A stretch of 64,000 bases of DNA, from assembly GCA_041392475.1 (NCBI GenBank), contig JAWKLZ010000001.1, positions 1,736,001 through 1,800,000 of the forward strand, read 5' to 3'. Below the pieces are notes generated by a model. The model was given only the letters and a program-made list of their open reading frames with translations, was not told the DNA's origin and made no database searches. This stretch comes from Chitinophagales bacterium (GTDB lineage Bacteria > Bacteroidota > Bacteroidia > Chitinophagales > UBA2359). Below are positions 43,383 through 52,898 of the stretch, in pieces; position 1 is the first letter of the stretch, and each line of letters opens with the position of its first letter. Made by a program: the position numbers and the translations under genes.

Positions 43383-44871
43383 CAGGATTGAAAGTAAGAA
43401 TAGGCACTTCCACAAAAACGGTATTCCAATCCGCCATTGCTCCATTCCAAAGTCCTGGTAATTCTTGGGCCTTCAATTCACGGCCATCCTTTGATTTTTG
43501 GGTGATAAAGCCCGTCTGTGAATCCCGAAAATCGAGCAGGTCAAATCGTTCCCCTTTGTAGTTTTTGGTAGCACAGACTAAATCAACAGGATTGAAGTGA
43601 GAAGCATGGTGCAGAATTGATTGCTGCTCGTCATTTTGGGGATTTATTTGTGAACTTTCCACAATTTGAAGCGAAATACTTCCATCTGCATTTTCTGCCC
43701 AAAATGGGCCGCCGCCTGGTTCCCCAACATTTTTCACCATTCCACAAACTCGTATTGGACGATTTAATTTTTGGTAAACATAGTCGGCTTTTTCGGAGGT
43801 AGTCAATTTGTGAAAATGGTCGGGTAGAATCGTACAAAGTTCCTTTTGTAGAAAATGAGTGACTTCTTCATTAAGGGATTCATTCGTTTTTTGTACTTCT
43901 AACTGCTGCAAAAAGCTAAAGATTTTTTCTTGATAATCCATTAATACACCTCCAATGAGTTTTTTGTAGGTGAAAGTCGTATCTTTCAAATGATCTGGCA
44001 CTACATTGTCAATGTTTTTAATAAACACAATGTCAATCACTTCCCCCAATTCGTTCAAGTTTTCAATCAATGCGCCGTGCCCTCCAGGACGAAACAAAAT
44101 GCTGCCATCTTCTTCTCTAAATGGAGCATTGTGCATATCCACTGCAATGGTATCTGTGTGAGCATGTTGTTCAGAAAAACTCACTTCAAAATGTACTTCA
44201 AAAAGCTCCTCGTACTTTGCACGAACCTTTTGCAGTAATGCCTCAAATCGGGAACGATGCTCGGGCGAAACGGTGAAATGCAGATAAACTTTTCCATTTG
44301 TATTTCGGCTATAATCAGCTCCTTCAACGAGATGTTCTTCAAAAGGAGTTCGCACAACATTCCCCCCATAAAGATGAAATTTGAGCAGACCTTTGGGAAG
44401 GTTGCCATAGTCCAAACCTTTTGCAGTCAATAAATACGCAAAAATAGGAGTGTAATTTTGAGTATCTAATAAATCTTGTAGATTGTGACCATCTATTGCC
44501 AAAACTCGCTTCAATTCTTCGTAAAATGCAAAGTGTTTTATTTGATTCAGAAAATGTAAAGCAGCGGGATACTTTTGGATAAGAGAGTTATCGGATTGAT
44601 AGGCTTCAAATAAATCTTTGAACATTCGACTTGCAGCACCAGAAGCAGGAACAAACTTGCCGATTCGATGGTGTTTGCTAGCTTCTTCAAAGTTTTCAAT
44701 CATTTGTTTTTTTTGTGAATCATTGAAGCGCAAAATGCCCTCTCCAATGGTAGCAGCTTTCACAAGATTCATGAAAGGAAAACCCTGTCGAAAATTTTGA
44801 ATTTGGGTCTCTAAGGTTTCCAATGAGATGCCTTTTTGAGAAATAGATGTGAGGTCTTTTGCCGAAAACAT
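43342..44871 (-). CDS. DUF4301-family protein
   Basis: 509 residues from ATG 44871; the extra 14 codons upstream begin with TTG and are less likely. Recognisable family text: IGKFVPASGAASRMFKDLFE (about 70-90), LPKGLLKFHLYGGNVVRTPF (about 157-178), ILFRPGGHGALIENLNEL and VCGMVKNVGEPGGGPFWAEN. The GxGxxxRM-like and PGGHGAL patches resemble nucleotidyltransferase-type sugar-phosphate enzymes, so a nucleotide-sugar activity is possible but not shown. It shares 41 bp at its 3' end with the DUF2891 gene and is divergent from dnaA. Confidence 0.85.
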   Translation of the reverse strand: MFSAKDLTSISQKGISLETLETQIQNFRQGFPFMNLVKAATIGEGILRFNDSQKKQMIENFEEASKHHRIGKFVPASGAASRMFKDLFEAYQSDNSLIQKYPAALHFLNQIKHFAFYEELKRVLAIDGHNLQDLLDTQNYTPIFAYLLTAKGLDYGNLPKGLLKFHLYGGNVVRTPFEEHLVEGADYSRNTNGKVYLHFTVSPEHRSRFEALLQKVRAKYEELFEVHFEVSFSEQHAHTDTIAVDMHNAPFREEDGSILFRPGGHGALIENLNELGEVIDIVFIKNIDNVVPDHLKDTTFTYKKLIGGVLMDYQEKIFSFLQQLEVQKTNESLNEEVTHFLQKELCTILPDHFHKLTTSEKADYVYQKLNRPIRVCGMVKNVGEPGGGPFWAENADGSISLQIVESSQINPQNDEQQSILHHASHFNPVDLVCATKNYKGERFDLLDFRDSQTGFITQKSKDGRELKAQELPGLWNGAMADWNTVFVEVPILTFNPVKTVNDLLRKEHI

Positions 44872-45183
44872 GGTATCGTATTTTGCTATTAAAGAAAAAA
44901 AACTGCTTTTCAAAGCAAAATTACGGTTTTCTTCATAATAAAACAGCGTGCATCATGCTTTTTAATAATACAACTGTCTTCTTGAAAAACAAGCGGTTAA
45001 TTGTTTCTTTTATTCAAAAATTTTTTGGAATTTCGTAGGCTATTTCGCTAATTCAATAACCTAACTCACACCGACTACACAAAACTGCTTCAAAATCTTT
45101 CATTTTTTGAATGAAAATAGCCAAATGAAGTTAAATGTTTTGTGGTTAAATATTATTTATAAATACCTTTAGCCAAGCCAACT
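44872..45183. other. DUF4301-dnaA divergent spacer with putative dnaA promoter
   Basis: A 312-bp AT-rich spacer. A TTTG (45139-45142) is followed after 21 nt by TACCTTTA (45164-45171), one base off the -7 consensus, right before the dnaA ATG at 45184. One degenerate DnaA-box-like sequence, TGTGGTTAA (45141-45149, one mismatch to TGTGGATAA), overlaps it and might serve for autoregulation. No cluster of DnaA boxes is present, so there is no clear oriC here. Confidence 0.4.
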
Positions 45184-46614
45184 ATGATGAAAACTCTTGA
45201 AACTGTATGGTCTAATTGTTTGGAAACAATCCGAACGCATGTGAGCGAACAGAGCTTTCGTACTTGGTTTGAACCTATCAGACCAGTAAAGTTAGAGAGT
45301 CATGTGTTGACCATACAAGTGCCAAGTCAGTTTTTTTATGAGTGGCTCGAAGAACATTATGTAGCACTGCTTCGCAAAACAATCCGACAAGAAATAGGGG
45401 AAGATGCACGTTTGGAATATCGAATAGTCGTAGATAGAAACTACGACAATGCCAATCCGCTTACCATCAACATGCCTACGAGTGCCAACGACAATGTGCA
45501 GCCTAAAACGGATAACAAAGGTAAGCCTCTTCCAACAATCAGGAATCCATTTGTAATTCCTGGTATTCGAGATATGAAAAACATCGAATCTCAGCTTAAT
45601 CCCAATTATACATTTGAACATTACATTGAAGGAGAATGTAATCAATTGGCACGTTCGGCAGGAATAGCAGTAGCCAATAATCCTGGCGGGACGTCCTTCA
45701 ATCCTTTGGTGCTGTATGGAGGAGTAGGCTTGGGAAAAACACATTTGGCGCAAGCGATTGGCAACTACGTGAAAGCAAATTTCAAAGAGAAAACCGTCTT
45801 GTATGTTTCTTCCGAAAAGTTTACCAATCAATTCATTGACGCTGTAAAAAACGGTTCTATCAATGATTTTATGAATTTTTATCAAATCATTGACGTGTTG
45901 ATTGTGGACGACATCCAGTTTTTTGCAAATAAAGACCGTACACAAGACATTTTCTTTCATACCTTCAATCACTTACATCAATCTGGCAAACAAATTATCC
46001 TTACTTCCGATCGTCCACCAAAAGATTTGGAAGGCATGGAAGAACGGCTAATTTCCCGCTTCAAATGGGGATTGACGGCTGACCTACAAGTACCTGATTT
46101 GGAAACCCGCATTGCCATTTTGGAGAAAAAACTCTACATGGATGGCATTGAAGTACCTCGCTCTGTGACAGAATACATGGCGTATCACATCAATACAAAT
46201 GTGCGGGAATTGGAAGGGGCATTGATTTCTCTTTTGGCTCAATCTTCTTTGAGTCGCAAGGAAATAGACATCAATTTGGCGAAGTCGATTGTGCGAAGTT
46301 TTGTGAACAATTTATCCAAAGAGATATCGGTAGAATATATTCAAAAAATTGTGAGTGACTACTTCAAAGTGCCGATTGACCAACTCACAGGTAAAACCCG
46401 CAAACGTCAAGTCGTACAAGCCCGCCAAATATCTATGTACTTAGCCAAAAGTTTTACTGACAACTCACTGAAAGCCATCGGAAAATTCTTTGGCGGAAGG
46501 GATCACAGTACGGTGATTCATGCTTGTCGTGCTGTACTTAACCTGATGGAAACTGACAAAATGTTTCAAGAGGATGTAACCGAATTGCAGAAGCAAATCA
46601 ATATGAGTCGGTGA
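45184..46614 (+). CDS. dnaA: Chromosomal replication initiator DnaA
   Basis: 476 residues with all four domains: domain I (about 1-85; VWSNCLETIRTHVSEQSFRT), a short linker, the AAA+ domain III (about 130-345; Walker A GGVGLGKTHLAQAIG, Walker B VLIVDDIQFFANKDRTQ, sensor ILTSDRPPKDLEGMEERLIS) and the DNA-binding domain IV (about 370-475) with the DnaA signature FFGGRDHSTVIHACRAVLNL. It binds DnaA boxes and melts oriC. Length is standard. Two ATG codons stand in tandem at 45184 and 45187; the first is used. Neighbours are unrelated to replication; dnaN, gyrB and recF are absent, as usual for this phylum. Confidence 0.98.
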   Translation: MMKTLETVWSNCLETIRTHVSEQSFRTWFEPIRPVKLESHVLTIQVPSQFFYEWLEEHYVALLRKTIRQEIGEDARLEYRIVVDRNYDNANPLTINMPTSANDNVQPKTDNKGKPLPTIRNPFVIPGIRDMKNIESQLNPNYTFEHYIEGECNQLARSAGIAVANNPGGTSFNPLVLYGGVGLGKTHLAQAIGNYVKANFKEKTVLYVSSEKFTNQFIDAVKNGSINDFMNFYQIIDVLIVDDIQFFANKDRTQDIFFHTFNHLHQSGKQIILTSDRPPKDLEGMEERLISRFKWGLTADLQVPDLETRIAILEKKLYMDGIEVPRSVTEYMAYHINTNVRELEGALISLLAQSSLSRKEIDINLAKSIVRSFVNNLSKEISVEYIQKIVSDYFKVPIDQLTGKTRKRQVVQARQISMYLAKSFTDNSLKAIGKFFGGRDHSTVIHACRAVLNLMETDKMFQEDVTELQKQINMSR

Positions 46615-46627
46615 GAATTGTGAAATG

Positions 46628-46712
46628 AGACTTCGGTAGTTTATCCTTTGAAAGGATGAGATAGGCATTTTGTTGAAAATTAATTTTTTACGAAACTAAC
46701 CTACCGAAGTCT
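46628..46712. repeat. Long-loop inverted repeat, family A copy 2
   Basis: AGACTTCGGTAG (46628-46639) and CTACCGAAGTCT (46701-46712) are perfect inverted arms with a 61-nt loop, inside which ATCCTTT-G-AAAGGAT (46643-46657) is itself a palindrome. The outer text TGAGACTTCGG / CCGAAGTCTTTA matches the copy at 25760-25837. It lies between convergent dnaA and the serine-hydrolase-like gene. Confidence 0.65.
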
Positions 46713-46729
46713 TTATATACTCCATAACC

Positions 46730-48226
46730 TTAATTATTTACGGTTGTTATTTTTTCGAGCAAATAATTAACCATAGACAAAGCTCTTTTATCACCAGGAA
46801 TAAATTTTAATTTTTGCTGAAAATTTTGAAGAGCAAGTTCATAGTTTCCATTTTTGTTGTAAAATGCACCCATACTGTCGTAAGCCATTGGTTGATTGGG
46901 AAATTTGGCGATGTTGATTTTAAAAATTTCACCTGCTTCTTTCATCCTACCTGTATCCATTAAATCATATCCCAGTGAATAAAGCGTCCATACTTTATCT
47001 AACTTATAGTTGTTGACCTCTAGAATAAAATCTATATTATCAACAAGAAATTCAATGCCATCTTCCTTGATGATTTCGTTTAAAAAGAAGGCAAGCGGAT
47101 GTCTGGCAACTACATAATTTTCTTCATACAAAACCTTTTCTATGTGATCTGCAAGTTCTATGGCTTTGTCTTCAAAGTAACTTGACAAAACAATAAGTGT
47201 ATAACCGTCTCCAGGATAATGTCTTAAATCTACACTCAAACCTTCAATGCTTCCATTTTGAAACATTACATCTTGTGTACCCAATTTCTTGGTTCGCCAA
47301 CCATATTGAAATGTTGTCCCATCGGCAATAGGAAAACCATACGACAACATTTTTTTGATGGATTCGGCGGTGATAAATAAGTGTTGATTGAAGGCAATCA
47401 TAAATTTCAGTAGGTCTTCTGAGGTGCTGTAAACGGCATCTGCACCAAATGGGAAAGCTCCCAGATGGCTGGGAGGACTACTTGGAGTTCCACTTTCTTT
47501 GAAGGTATAACCAATGGCCTTGTTATTAACGATTTCATCCCAAAAATAAGCTCCTGAATCTTGCATATCTGCAAGGTCAAATATTTTATCCTGCATATAT
47601 TCACGAAAGGGTTTTTGGGCGTATTCTTCAATGATTTTGGCAAGCAGTACATAGTTGGACTCAGAAATTTCGACTTTTGTGCCGACTCCAAATAAAAGTG
47701 GTTGTTTTAAGATAATGGCAGTTAAGTCATCTATGGTTTTGATTTCGGTAAAATTGGAGATATATTCTGGAGTTTGGTAGTAATCTTTGATGCCTGAAGT
47801 ATGGGTCAATAAATGGTGTATGGTAATCTGTTCAAATTCACCCAATGGCAGTGAAGGCAAGTATTCTTTGATGTAATTATAACGACTAATTTTACCTTCT
47901 TCAATGAGTTGCATGATAATTGTTGCGGTGAGGATGTGTGTAATGTTGGAGAGGTTGTAGCGGGTGTTCAGCGAGTTGGGTATTTTGTAGTCAAGATTGG
48001 CATAGCTAGTGGTGTATTTAAAAACTGGATGTTCATCCTTGGCAACAATAACAACTCCCGAAAACTGCTTCATCCATGTATAGGCTTCTAACAATCGGTG
48101 CATTTTTCCTACCTTATCTATGTCCATATTCCAACTTTTGAGTTCTTGTACTGATTGAGCTTGTACTGAACTACTGTATTGAATACAAAACAGCATCAGC
48201 ACAATTAGGTGCAGACTTTTTTTCAT
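46730..48226 (-). CDS. Beta-lactamase-fold (serine hydrolase-like) protein with altered active site and TPR tail
   Basis: 498 residues: signal peptide (to VQAQ, about 24), a class C beta-lactamase / penicillin-binding-protein-like domain (about 45-360; ITIHHLLTHTSGIKDYY is conserved) and a C-terminal TPR-like region (about 410-490; GAFYNKNGNYELALQNFQQK). The nucleophile motif SxxK reads SNIT (Ser93, Thr96 in the Lys position), YxN reads ISE (187-189) and HxG reads QNG (323-325). With the general base Lys and Tyr both missing, ordinary acyl-enzyme chemistry is unlikely, so this is probably a peptidoglycan- or substrate-binding pseudoenzyme. Normal length; start ATG 48226 gives the signal peptide. 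Confidence 0.8.
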   Translation of the reverse strand: MKKSLHLIVLMLFCIQYSSSVQAQSVQELKSWNMDIDKVGKMHRLLEAYTWMKQFSGVVIVAKDEHPVFKYTTSYANLDYKIPNSLNTRYNLSNITHILTATIIMQLIEEGKISRYNYIKEYLPSLPLGEFEQITIHHLLTHTSGIKDYYQTPEYISNFTEIKTIDDLTAIILKQPLLFGVGTKVEISESNYVLLAKIIEEYAQKPFREYMQDKIFDLADMQDSGAYFWDEIVNNKAIGYTFKESGTPSSPPSHLGAFPFGADAVYSTSEDLLKFMIAFNQHLFITAESIKKMLSYGFPIADGTTFQYGWRTKKLGTQDVMFQNGSIEGLSVDLRHYPGDGYTLIVLSSYFEDKAIELADHIEKVLYEENYVVARHPLAFFLNEIIKEDGIEFLVDNIDFILEVNNYKLDKVWTLYSLGYDLMDTGRMKEAGEIFKINIAKFPNQPMAYDSMGAFYNKNGNYELALQNFQQKLKFIPGDKRALSMVNYLLEKITTVNN

Positions 48227-48701
48227 GGCTTGTCTATCTTTTTAATGGTTAAGAATTAAAAAAATGGATTTGAAAGAGGAGTGGAATGTGAAAAAATAAA
48301 TGCTTTTCTGGTTTGAAAAGAATGGGAGGGAATTTCTTTGGACAAATGTGATTTTCTTCTCCGTGTGGAGATGTTTTCTAATCTCCTATTAGCAAACTAC
48401 ATACCAAACCATTGAAGGAATACTAATCTTGGTGATTACACGACAAACAATTCTTGTATTGATGAACAAAAAATAACGGAATAACTTGACTGAATATTTT
48501 ATTTTAATTAAATGTAAATAGTAATGAAATTCTGTTAATTGGAATTTTGATATATTCCCCAAACACGGAAACGTATAAACACCTAAAACAATCCCTATAT
48601 TAGATACTACGACATGAATATATTTAAAATACCCATTAATGTATGAAAATGATACATTAATGGGCATTCGCTTAAATAGTTTTTTTTGAGTAATCACCAA
48701 A
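48227..48701. other. Intergenic spacer with a perfect hairpin
   Basis: 475 bp between two minus-strand genes. Apart from the hairpin at 48632-48664 I see only AT-rich sequence and no coding frame; the 103-codon minus frame at 48389-48700 is rich in Ile, Phe and Lys, overlaps the hairpin and has no recognisable motif. Confidence 0.4.
48632..48664 (-). terminator. Perfect 13-bp hairpin downstream of the T9SS propeller gene
   Basis: CCCATTAATGTAT (48632-48644) and ATACATTAATGGG (48652-48664) pair perfectly around a 7-nt loop. It lies 38 nt past the end of the minus-strand propeller gene and is followed on that strand by TATTTT, consistent with a terminator of modest strength. Confidence 0.6.
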
Positions 48702-50915
48702 TCATTGTTTCAGCATCTTTCCATTTATTTTACCCTCCTTCGTTTCCAAAGTATAGTAATAAATATCTGGCTTCAAATGGGTTCCATCCAATTCAAAATA
48801 ATGTTTTCCTGCCAAAACTTGCGGCTCGTTAAATTCTGCAACGAGTTGACCAATATTATCGAATAAGGTGATTTTCACCCAACTTGCTTCGGCGAGTTCT
48901 ATCGGGATTCGAGTAGAATCCGTAAATGGATTGGGAATATTTTCCCCCACAGTGTAGTCAGGATGCGATTCTTCATCCTCATCAGGTTCTATGACCATCA
49001 TCAGTTGTGCAACACCTTCCTCCCTGAAAACATCGTATCCTCCATATTGTGGCACTATCCATTTGTGTCCTTTAGGGTCAATCAAAATATAGTCTATCGA
49101 ATTGTAAGTCAAAGGACTGTTTTCAGGAGTATATTGTTGCCAATCTATGCCGTTGAAGTGAAGCATCCCTGCACTTGCCGTACCGACCCATAGGTCATTG
49201 TTGTGAACATCTACATTCAAATTCCAAAAATTGGTTTCATGGATGCCCAAGTCTTCGGAAGCAAGTGTTTGAATCACCTGCTCTCCATCAAACAACTTCA
49301 AAAACTGCTGATGTGCTACCCAAATATGGTTGTTGCTGTTCACTGCGAGGTCATGAATAGGTTGTTGGCTGTAAAAATCTTGTGGGTCTCGGAGGTCAAA
49401 ACTTGTCCATCTTTCACCATCCCATTTATGCAAGTTCCCTTTTGAAGTACCAATCCAAATATGGTTGTTAAGGTCAGCGGTAATTCCGTAAATGCTTTCA
49501 CCGTTTCTGATGTTCAAATGTTTCATAGATTCGGTCAAATCTGTCCATTTCGCACCATCGTATCGAAACAACCTCTGCCGCCTATCTACCACAAACCAAA
49601 TATTGCCCTCCCTATCTTCCATTCCGTCATTCACCCTACCGTGTTGTGTCCCAATGTCAAAAGGTGCATGTTCAACACATTCACTATTCACACACTGAAA
49701 AATCTTATCTTGGCTAATACTCCAAAAACTGCCGTCTGTTGTAGGCACTACAGAACCAAATCCTGTTTTAAACACCTCCAATTTACCTTCAAAAGGCTCA
49801 TAAGTCCAACTTGTACCATCAAACACCACAAAACCATCGAGTGATTTGAACCAAATATTACTAGCCTGCAAATGTTGTTTGATTGCCAAACGCTCTAGTA
49901 GCCACGGTTCGGGAAAAGCAATTTTTACCTCTTCAAACCATACATCCTGCAATTTCTCCAAACCCCGATTTGTACCAATCCAAACCTCATTTTGAGCGTC
50001 AATTGCTATTCCAGATGGATTCATACTTGCGTTTGATACTATCGTAGAATAACTCTCAAAGTCTTGTCCATCAAAACTTACAATCGTATTGGAGTTGGAA
50101 GTCACCCATACTTTATTCATTTGATCTATCGCCAAAAAATAACTGTTCAGCGAAACACCCGTTTCCAAGGCACTGTAAATTGTCCATTTTTCGCCATCAA
50201 ATTTGACCAAGCCACCTGTTTGTAAATCAACAGGATAATAACCACTCAAACTCATCCAAACATTCTGCTCGCTATCCACTTTCAAATCACTTACCCAACT
50301 ATACGATAGGATATCTCCTTCTGGATAGACAAATTCTCGCCAGTTGTTTCCATCGTATTGAAGCAAATGAGTGGCGCCATTCAGCCATAAATAATCATCA
50401 GCATCCACTGCTATTTGAGAAGTGAAATTATTTAATTCTTGGTTGGGAACTTCAATTGTCGTCCAACTTGTACCGTTGAATTTCAATAATCCATTCGATG
50501 AAATCAACCAAACCGTTCCATCCTTTGCTCCTGCAATGTCATAAGCCGTAGAGTTTGAAGCCGACTGCAATGGGCTATTGGTTTCATCAAAAACCGTCCA
50601 GTTTTGACCATCATACACAAACCAATTGTTCTCTCCTCTTGCCCACAACTGACCCTTAGGAGTCAAATATATTTGACTAATATTGTTGGTAGGAATGTTG
50701 GAGTTTTCTGTATTAAAGTAAGTAGTATAGTTTCTAGTTCGGTCGTATTGACCTACCCCATACGCCTCTGTTCCAAACCAAATAATATTGCCATCATGGA
50801 TAAGACTATTGATTCGATGACTACCCGAAAGATGCTGCCACTGAGTAGTTTGTGCTTCAATGAAGGAAACATGGAAAGAAGAAAAGAAAAGAAAAAATAT
50901 AAAAATGTTTTTCAT
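48702..50915 (-). CDS. Secreted beta-propeller protein with T9SS sorting domain
   Basis: 737 residues from ATG 50915 (signal peptide MKNIFIFFLFFSSFHVSFIE; the longer upstream frame has none). Most of the protein is an array of two-component-regulator-type propeller repeats with WxGTxxGLxxxDG-like units, for example EVWIGTNRGLEKLQD, HIWIGTSKGNLHKWDGERWT, DLWVGTASAGMLHFNGIDWQ, at roughly 45-50 residue intervals, forming one or two 7-bladed propellers. The C-terminus (about 660-737; GENIPNPFTDSTRIPIELAE) is a T9SS type A sorting domain. No kinase or DNA-binding domain follows, so this is a secreted or surface protein and not a hybrid sensor. Binding role unknown. Divided by 73 nt from the AraC gene on the same strand. 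Confidence 0.85.
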   Translation of the reverse strand: MKNIFIFFLFFSSFHVSFIEAQTTQWQHLSGSHRINSLIHDGNIIWFGTEAYGVGQYDRTRNYTTYFNTENSNIPTNNISQIYLTPKGQLWARGENNWFVYDGQNWTVFDETNSPLQSASNSTAYDIAGAKDGTVWLISSNGLLKFNGTSWTTIEVPNQELNNFTSQIAVDADDYLWLNGATHLLQYDGNNWREFVYPEGDILSYSWVSDLKVDSEQNVWMSLSGYYPVDLQTGGLVKFDGEKWTIYSALETGVSLNSYFLAIDQMNKVWVTSNSNTIVSFDGQDFESYSTIVSNASMNPSGIAIDAQNEVWIGTNRGLEKLQDVWFEEVKIAFPEPWLLERLAIKQHLQASNIWFKSLDGFVVFDGTSWTYEPFEGKLEVFKTGFGSVVPTTDGSFWSISQDKIFQCVNSECVEHAPFDIGTQHGRVNDGMEDREGNIWFVVDRRQRLFRYDGAKWTDLTESMKHLNIRNGESIYGITADLNNHIWIGTSKGNLHKWDGERWTSFDLRDPQDFYSQQPIHDLAVNSNNHIWVAHQQFLKLFDGEQVIQTLASEDLGIHETNFWNLNVDVHNNDLWVGTASAGMLHFNGIDWQQYTPENSPLTYNSIDYILIDPKGHKWIVPQYGGYDVFREEGVAQLMMVIEPDEDEESHPDYTVGENIPNPFTDSTRIPIELAEASWVKITLFDNIGQLVAEFNEPQVLAGKHYFELDGTHLKPDIYYYTLETKEGKINGKMLKQ

Positions 50916-50988
50916 GCTCGTTGATTTGTCTAAAGCCAAAAGTATATCCACAAAGATAAGCCATCTGCTACTCCCTAAAAATACACAA

Positions 50989-51879
50989 TTACTGCCATAG
51001 TTGGTACTTTTCGTAAATCTGCTGCTTGAAAACACTCGGACTGACTCCCGTTTGGTTCTTAAAAAAACGACTGAAATAAGCAGGGTCTTTGAAGGAAAGC
51101 GCAAAGGCTATCTCTTTGTTAGACAGTTCTCCCTGCAATAAAAGCCGCTTGACCTCCAACACCAAACGCTCGTAAATTACCCCACTTGCATTTTTCCCCT
51201 TCAATTTTTTCACCACATTGTTCAGGTGATTGGGTGTAACTGCCAGCAGCTGGGCATAATCGTTTACTTGATGCAACTCGATGAAATGATGTTCGACCAA
51301 ACTTTCAAACTTTTTGAGGAGTATTTTTGCAGGTGAAAAATGCGTGGACAGCGTGTTCAAATCCGGATATTGTTCGACAAACAACTGCTGCGATTTGAAC
51401 AACAAAATCTGCAAATAAGCCCGCAAAATACTTTTTTGGATGCTCGTTTTTCGTTTGTATTCCCGCTGCATCGCTTCAAACAATGTCCGAAATTCCTCCA
51501 AATCACCCGCTTCAATTTGCAGCATAGAAGTGTGTTCCCAAAAAGGCAAGTCCTTCAAAAAGCTTTTGTCCGCCAAATCAAAATGAAAAAAATCTCTCGA
51601 AAACAAAATCGCAAATCCATGAGAATCCAAATCCCGCTGCACCAAATGCACCTGTCCTGGTGCTACAAAATGAATGCTTCGGTCTAATATCTCAATCGGT
51701 TCGAAGTCCAAAATATGCTCACCTCCTCCTTTTACAAAGAAAAACAACTCATAGAAATTGTGTCGATGTGGACGAAACGGCGGTTTTTGCTTGCGTGTTT
51801 TCAATGGAAATAGCTGAAAAGCAATGCTTGTCGGATTGTCTTTGGCAAAAGAATAGGTTGGAAGTATTTTTGTATTCAT
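50989..51879 (-). CDS. AraC-family transcriptional regulator
   Basis: 296 residues from ATG 51879 (the longer frame starts at TTG 51894). An N-terminal cupin sensor domain (about 30-140; PHRHNFYELFFFVKGGGEHI) precedes two helix-turn-helix motifs (about 190-290): LLAVTPNHLNNVVKKLKGKN and the AraC signature ELSNKEIAFALSFKDPAYFS with RFFKNQTGVSPSVFK. It would respond to a small ligand. The gene is 73 nt from the propeller gene on the same strand and not divergent with any operon, so its target is unclear. Confidence 0.9.
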   Translation of the reverse strand: MNTKILPTYSFAKDNPTSIAFQLFPLKTRKQKPPFRPHRHNFYELFFFVKGGGEHILDFEPIEILDRSIHFVAPGQVHLVQRDLDSHGFAILFSRDFFHFDLADKSFLKDLPFWEHTSMLQIEAGDLEEFRTLFEAMQREYKRKTSIQKSILRAYLQILLFKSQQLFVEQYPDLNTLSTHFSPAKILLKKFESLVEHHFIELHQVNDYAQLLAVTPNHLNNVVKKLKGKNASGVIYERLVLEVKRLLLQGELSNKEIAFALSFKDPAYFSRFFKNQTGVSPSVFKQQIYEKYQLWQ

Positions 51880-52084
51880 GGGTAATAGTATCAAAGATTT
51901 GGCTTAAAGTCATTGTTCCATTTATAGCCAATAGTTCGTGAAAAATCTATGAGGAATGTTAGAACGCAGATGTTCAGCGAATTGATAAAGGACATAATAA
52001 TTTGAGTAATGTAGGATTGCCCCGAAAAGCCCAAATATTCAACAAGCCTGTGTAAAGGTTAGAAATTTACCACGAACTCTTTGA

Positions 52085-52867
52085 CTAAAGTGTGTTTATT
52101 TCAAACTTATCGGCATCCATCCATGCAGGAAAGCAATTTCGGTATTCTTCCAAAGCCAATTTAGAGAGCGTACAGGAATAAACAGTTTCTTGATGGGAGT
52201 AAGTCCAGATTGTTTTTCCAGTAGAATCAATTACCGAACTATCACCTGAATATGGGATGTTATTGCCATCTTCCCCAATTCTATTGACCCCAACAACATA
52301 AGCCAAATTTTCCATTGCCCTTGCGTGCAACAAACCCGACCAGACGTATGCCCTCATTTGAGGCCAGTTGGCTACATAAATCAGCAAGTCGTATTCGTTT
52401 GCAGTGTTTCGACTCCATACAGGAAAGCGCAAATCGTAGCAAATCATGGGGCAAATATTCCAACCTTTGTAATTTACTATCAGGCGTTTTTCGCCAGCAG
52501 AATAGGTTTCATGCTCTTTTGCCATTCTAAACAAATGTCGTTTGTCGTAGGTTTGAAAAGTGCCGTCAGGAAAAGCCCAAATCAAGCGGTTGAAGTACTT
52601 GCCATTTTCTTCAATAACTGCGCTGCCCATGATAGTGGTTTGTAGCGATTGTGCCTTGTTTTGAAGCCATTGGTGCGTTTTTCCACCCATTTTTTCGGCT
52701 ACTTTTGCAGCATTCATGGTGAAGCCTGTGTTGAACATTTCGGGCAGTATTACCAAATCAGTAGGTGTATCAATGGTTTTGATGAGGGTGTCAAAATGGT
52801 GGAGATTGGCATCTATATTCTCCCATTGAAGTAAAGACTGAATAAGGTTGATGTTGAGGTTACTCAT
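52085..52867 (-). CDS. Carbon-nitrogen hydrolase (omega-amidase / YafV-like)
   Basis: 260 residues with the nitrilase catalytic triad: Glu in DLVILPEMFNTGFTM (about 45), Lys in YDKRHLFRMAKEHETY (about 110) and Cys in ICPMICYDLRFPVW (about 143). The sequence fits the subgroup that hydrolyses alpha-keto amides such as alpha-ketoglutaramate (omega-amidase, YafV), repairing transamination by-products. Length is right for the family. It is 31 nt downstream of pgpA on the same strand, so both are likely co-transcribed. Confidence 0.9.
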   Translation of the reverse strand: MSNLNINLIQSLLQWENIDANLHHFDTLIKTIDTPTDLVILPEMFNTGFTMNAAKVAEKMGGKTHQWLQNKAQSLQTTIMGSAVIEENGKYFNRLIWAFPDGTFQTYDKRHLFRMAKEHETYSAGEKRLIVNYKGWNICPMICYDLRFPVWSRNTANEYDLLIYVANWPQMRAYVWSGLLHARAMENLAYVVGVNRIGEDGNNIPYSGDSSVIDSTGKTIWTYSHQETVYSCTLSKLALEEYRNCFPAWMDADKFEINTL

Positions 52868-52898
52868 GATGTTATACTATTGTTTTTTGACAAATAAT

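Noticed and set aside
44872..45183. Possible oriC next to dnaA
   Set aside because: Only one degenerate DnaA box and no AT-rich unwinding element next to a box cluster; Bacteroidota origins are not reliably at dnaA.
48389..48700. 103-codon minus-strand ORF in the propeller spacer
   Set aside because: Overlaps a perfect hairpin and has Ile/Phe/Lys-rich composition without any motif.
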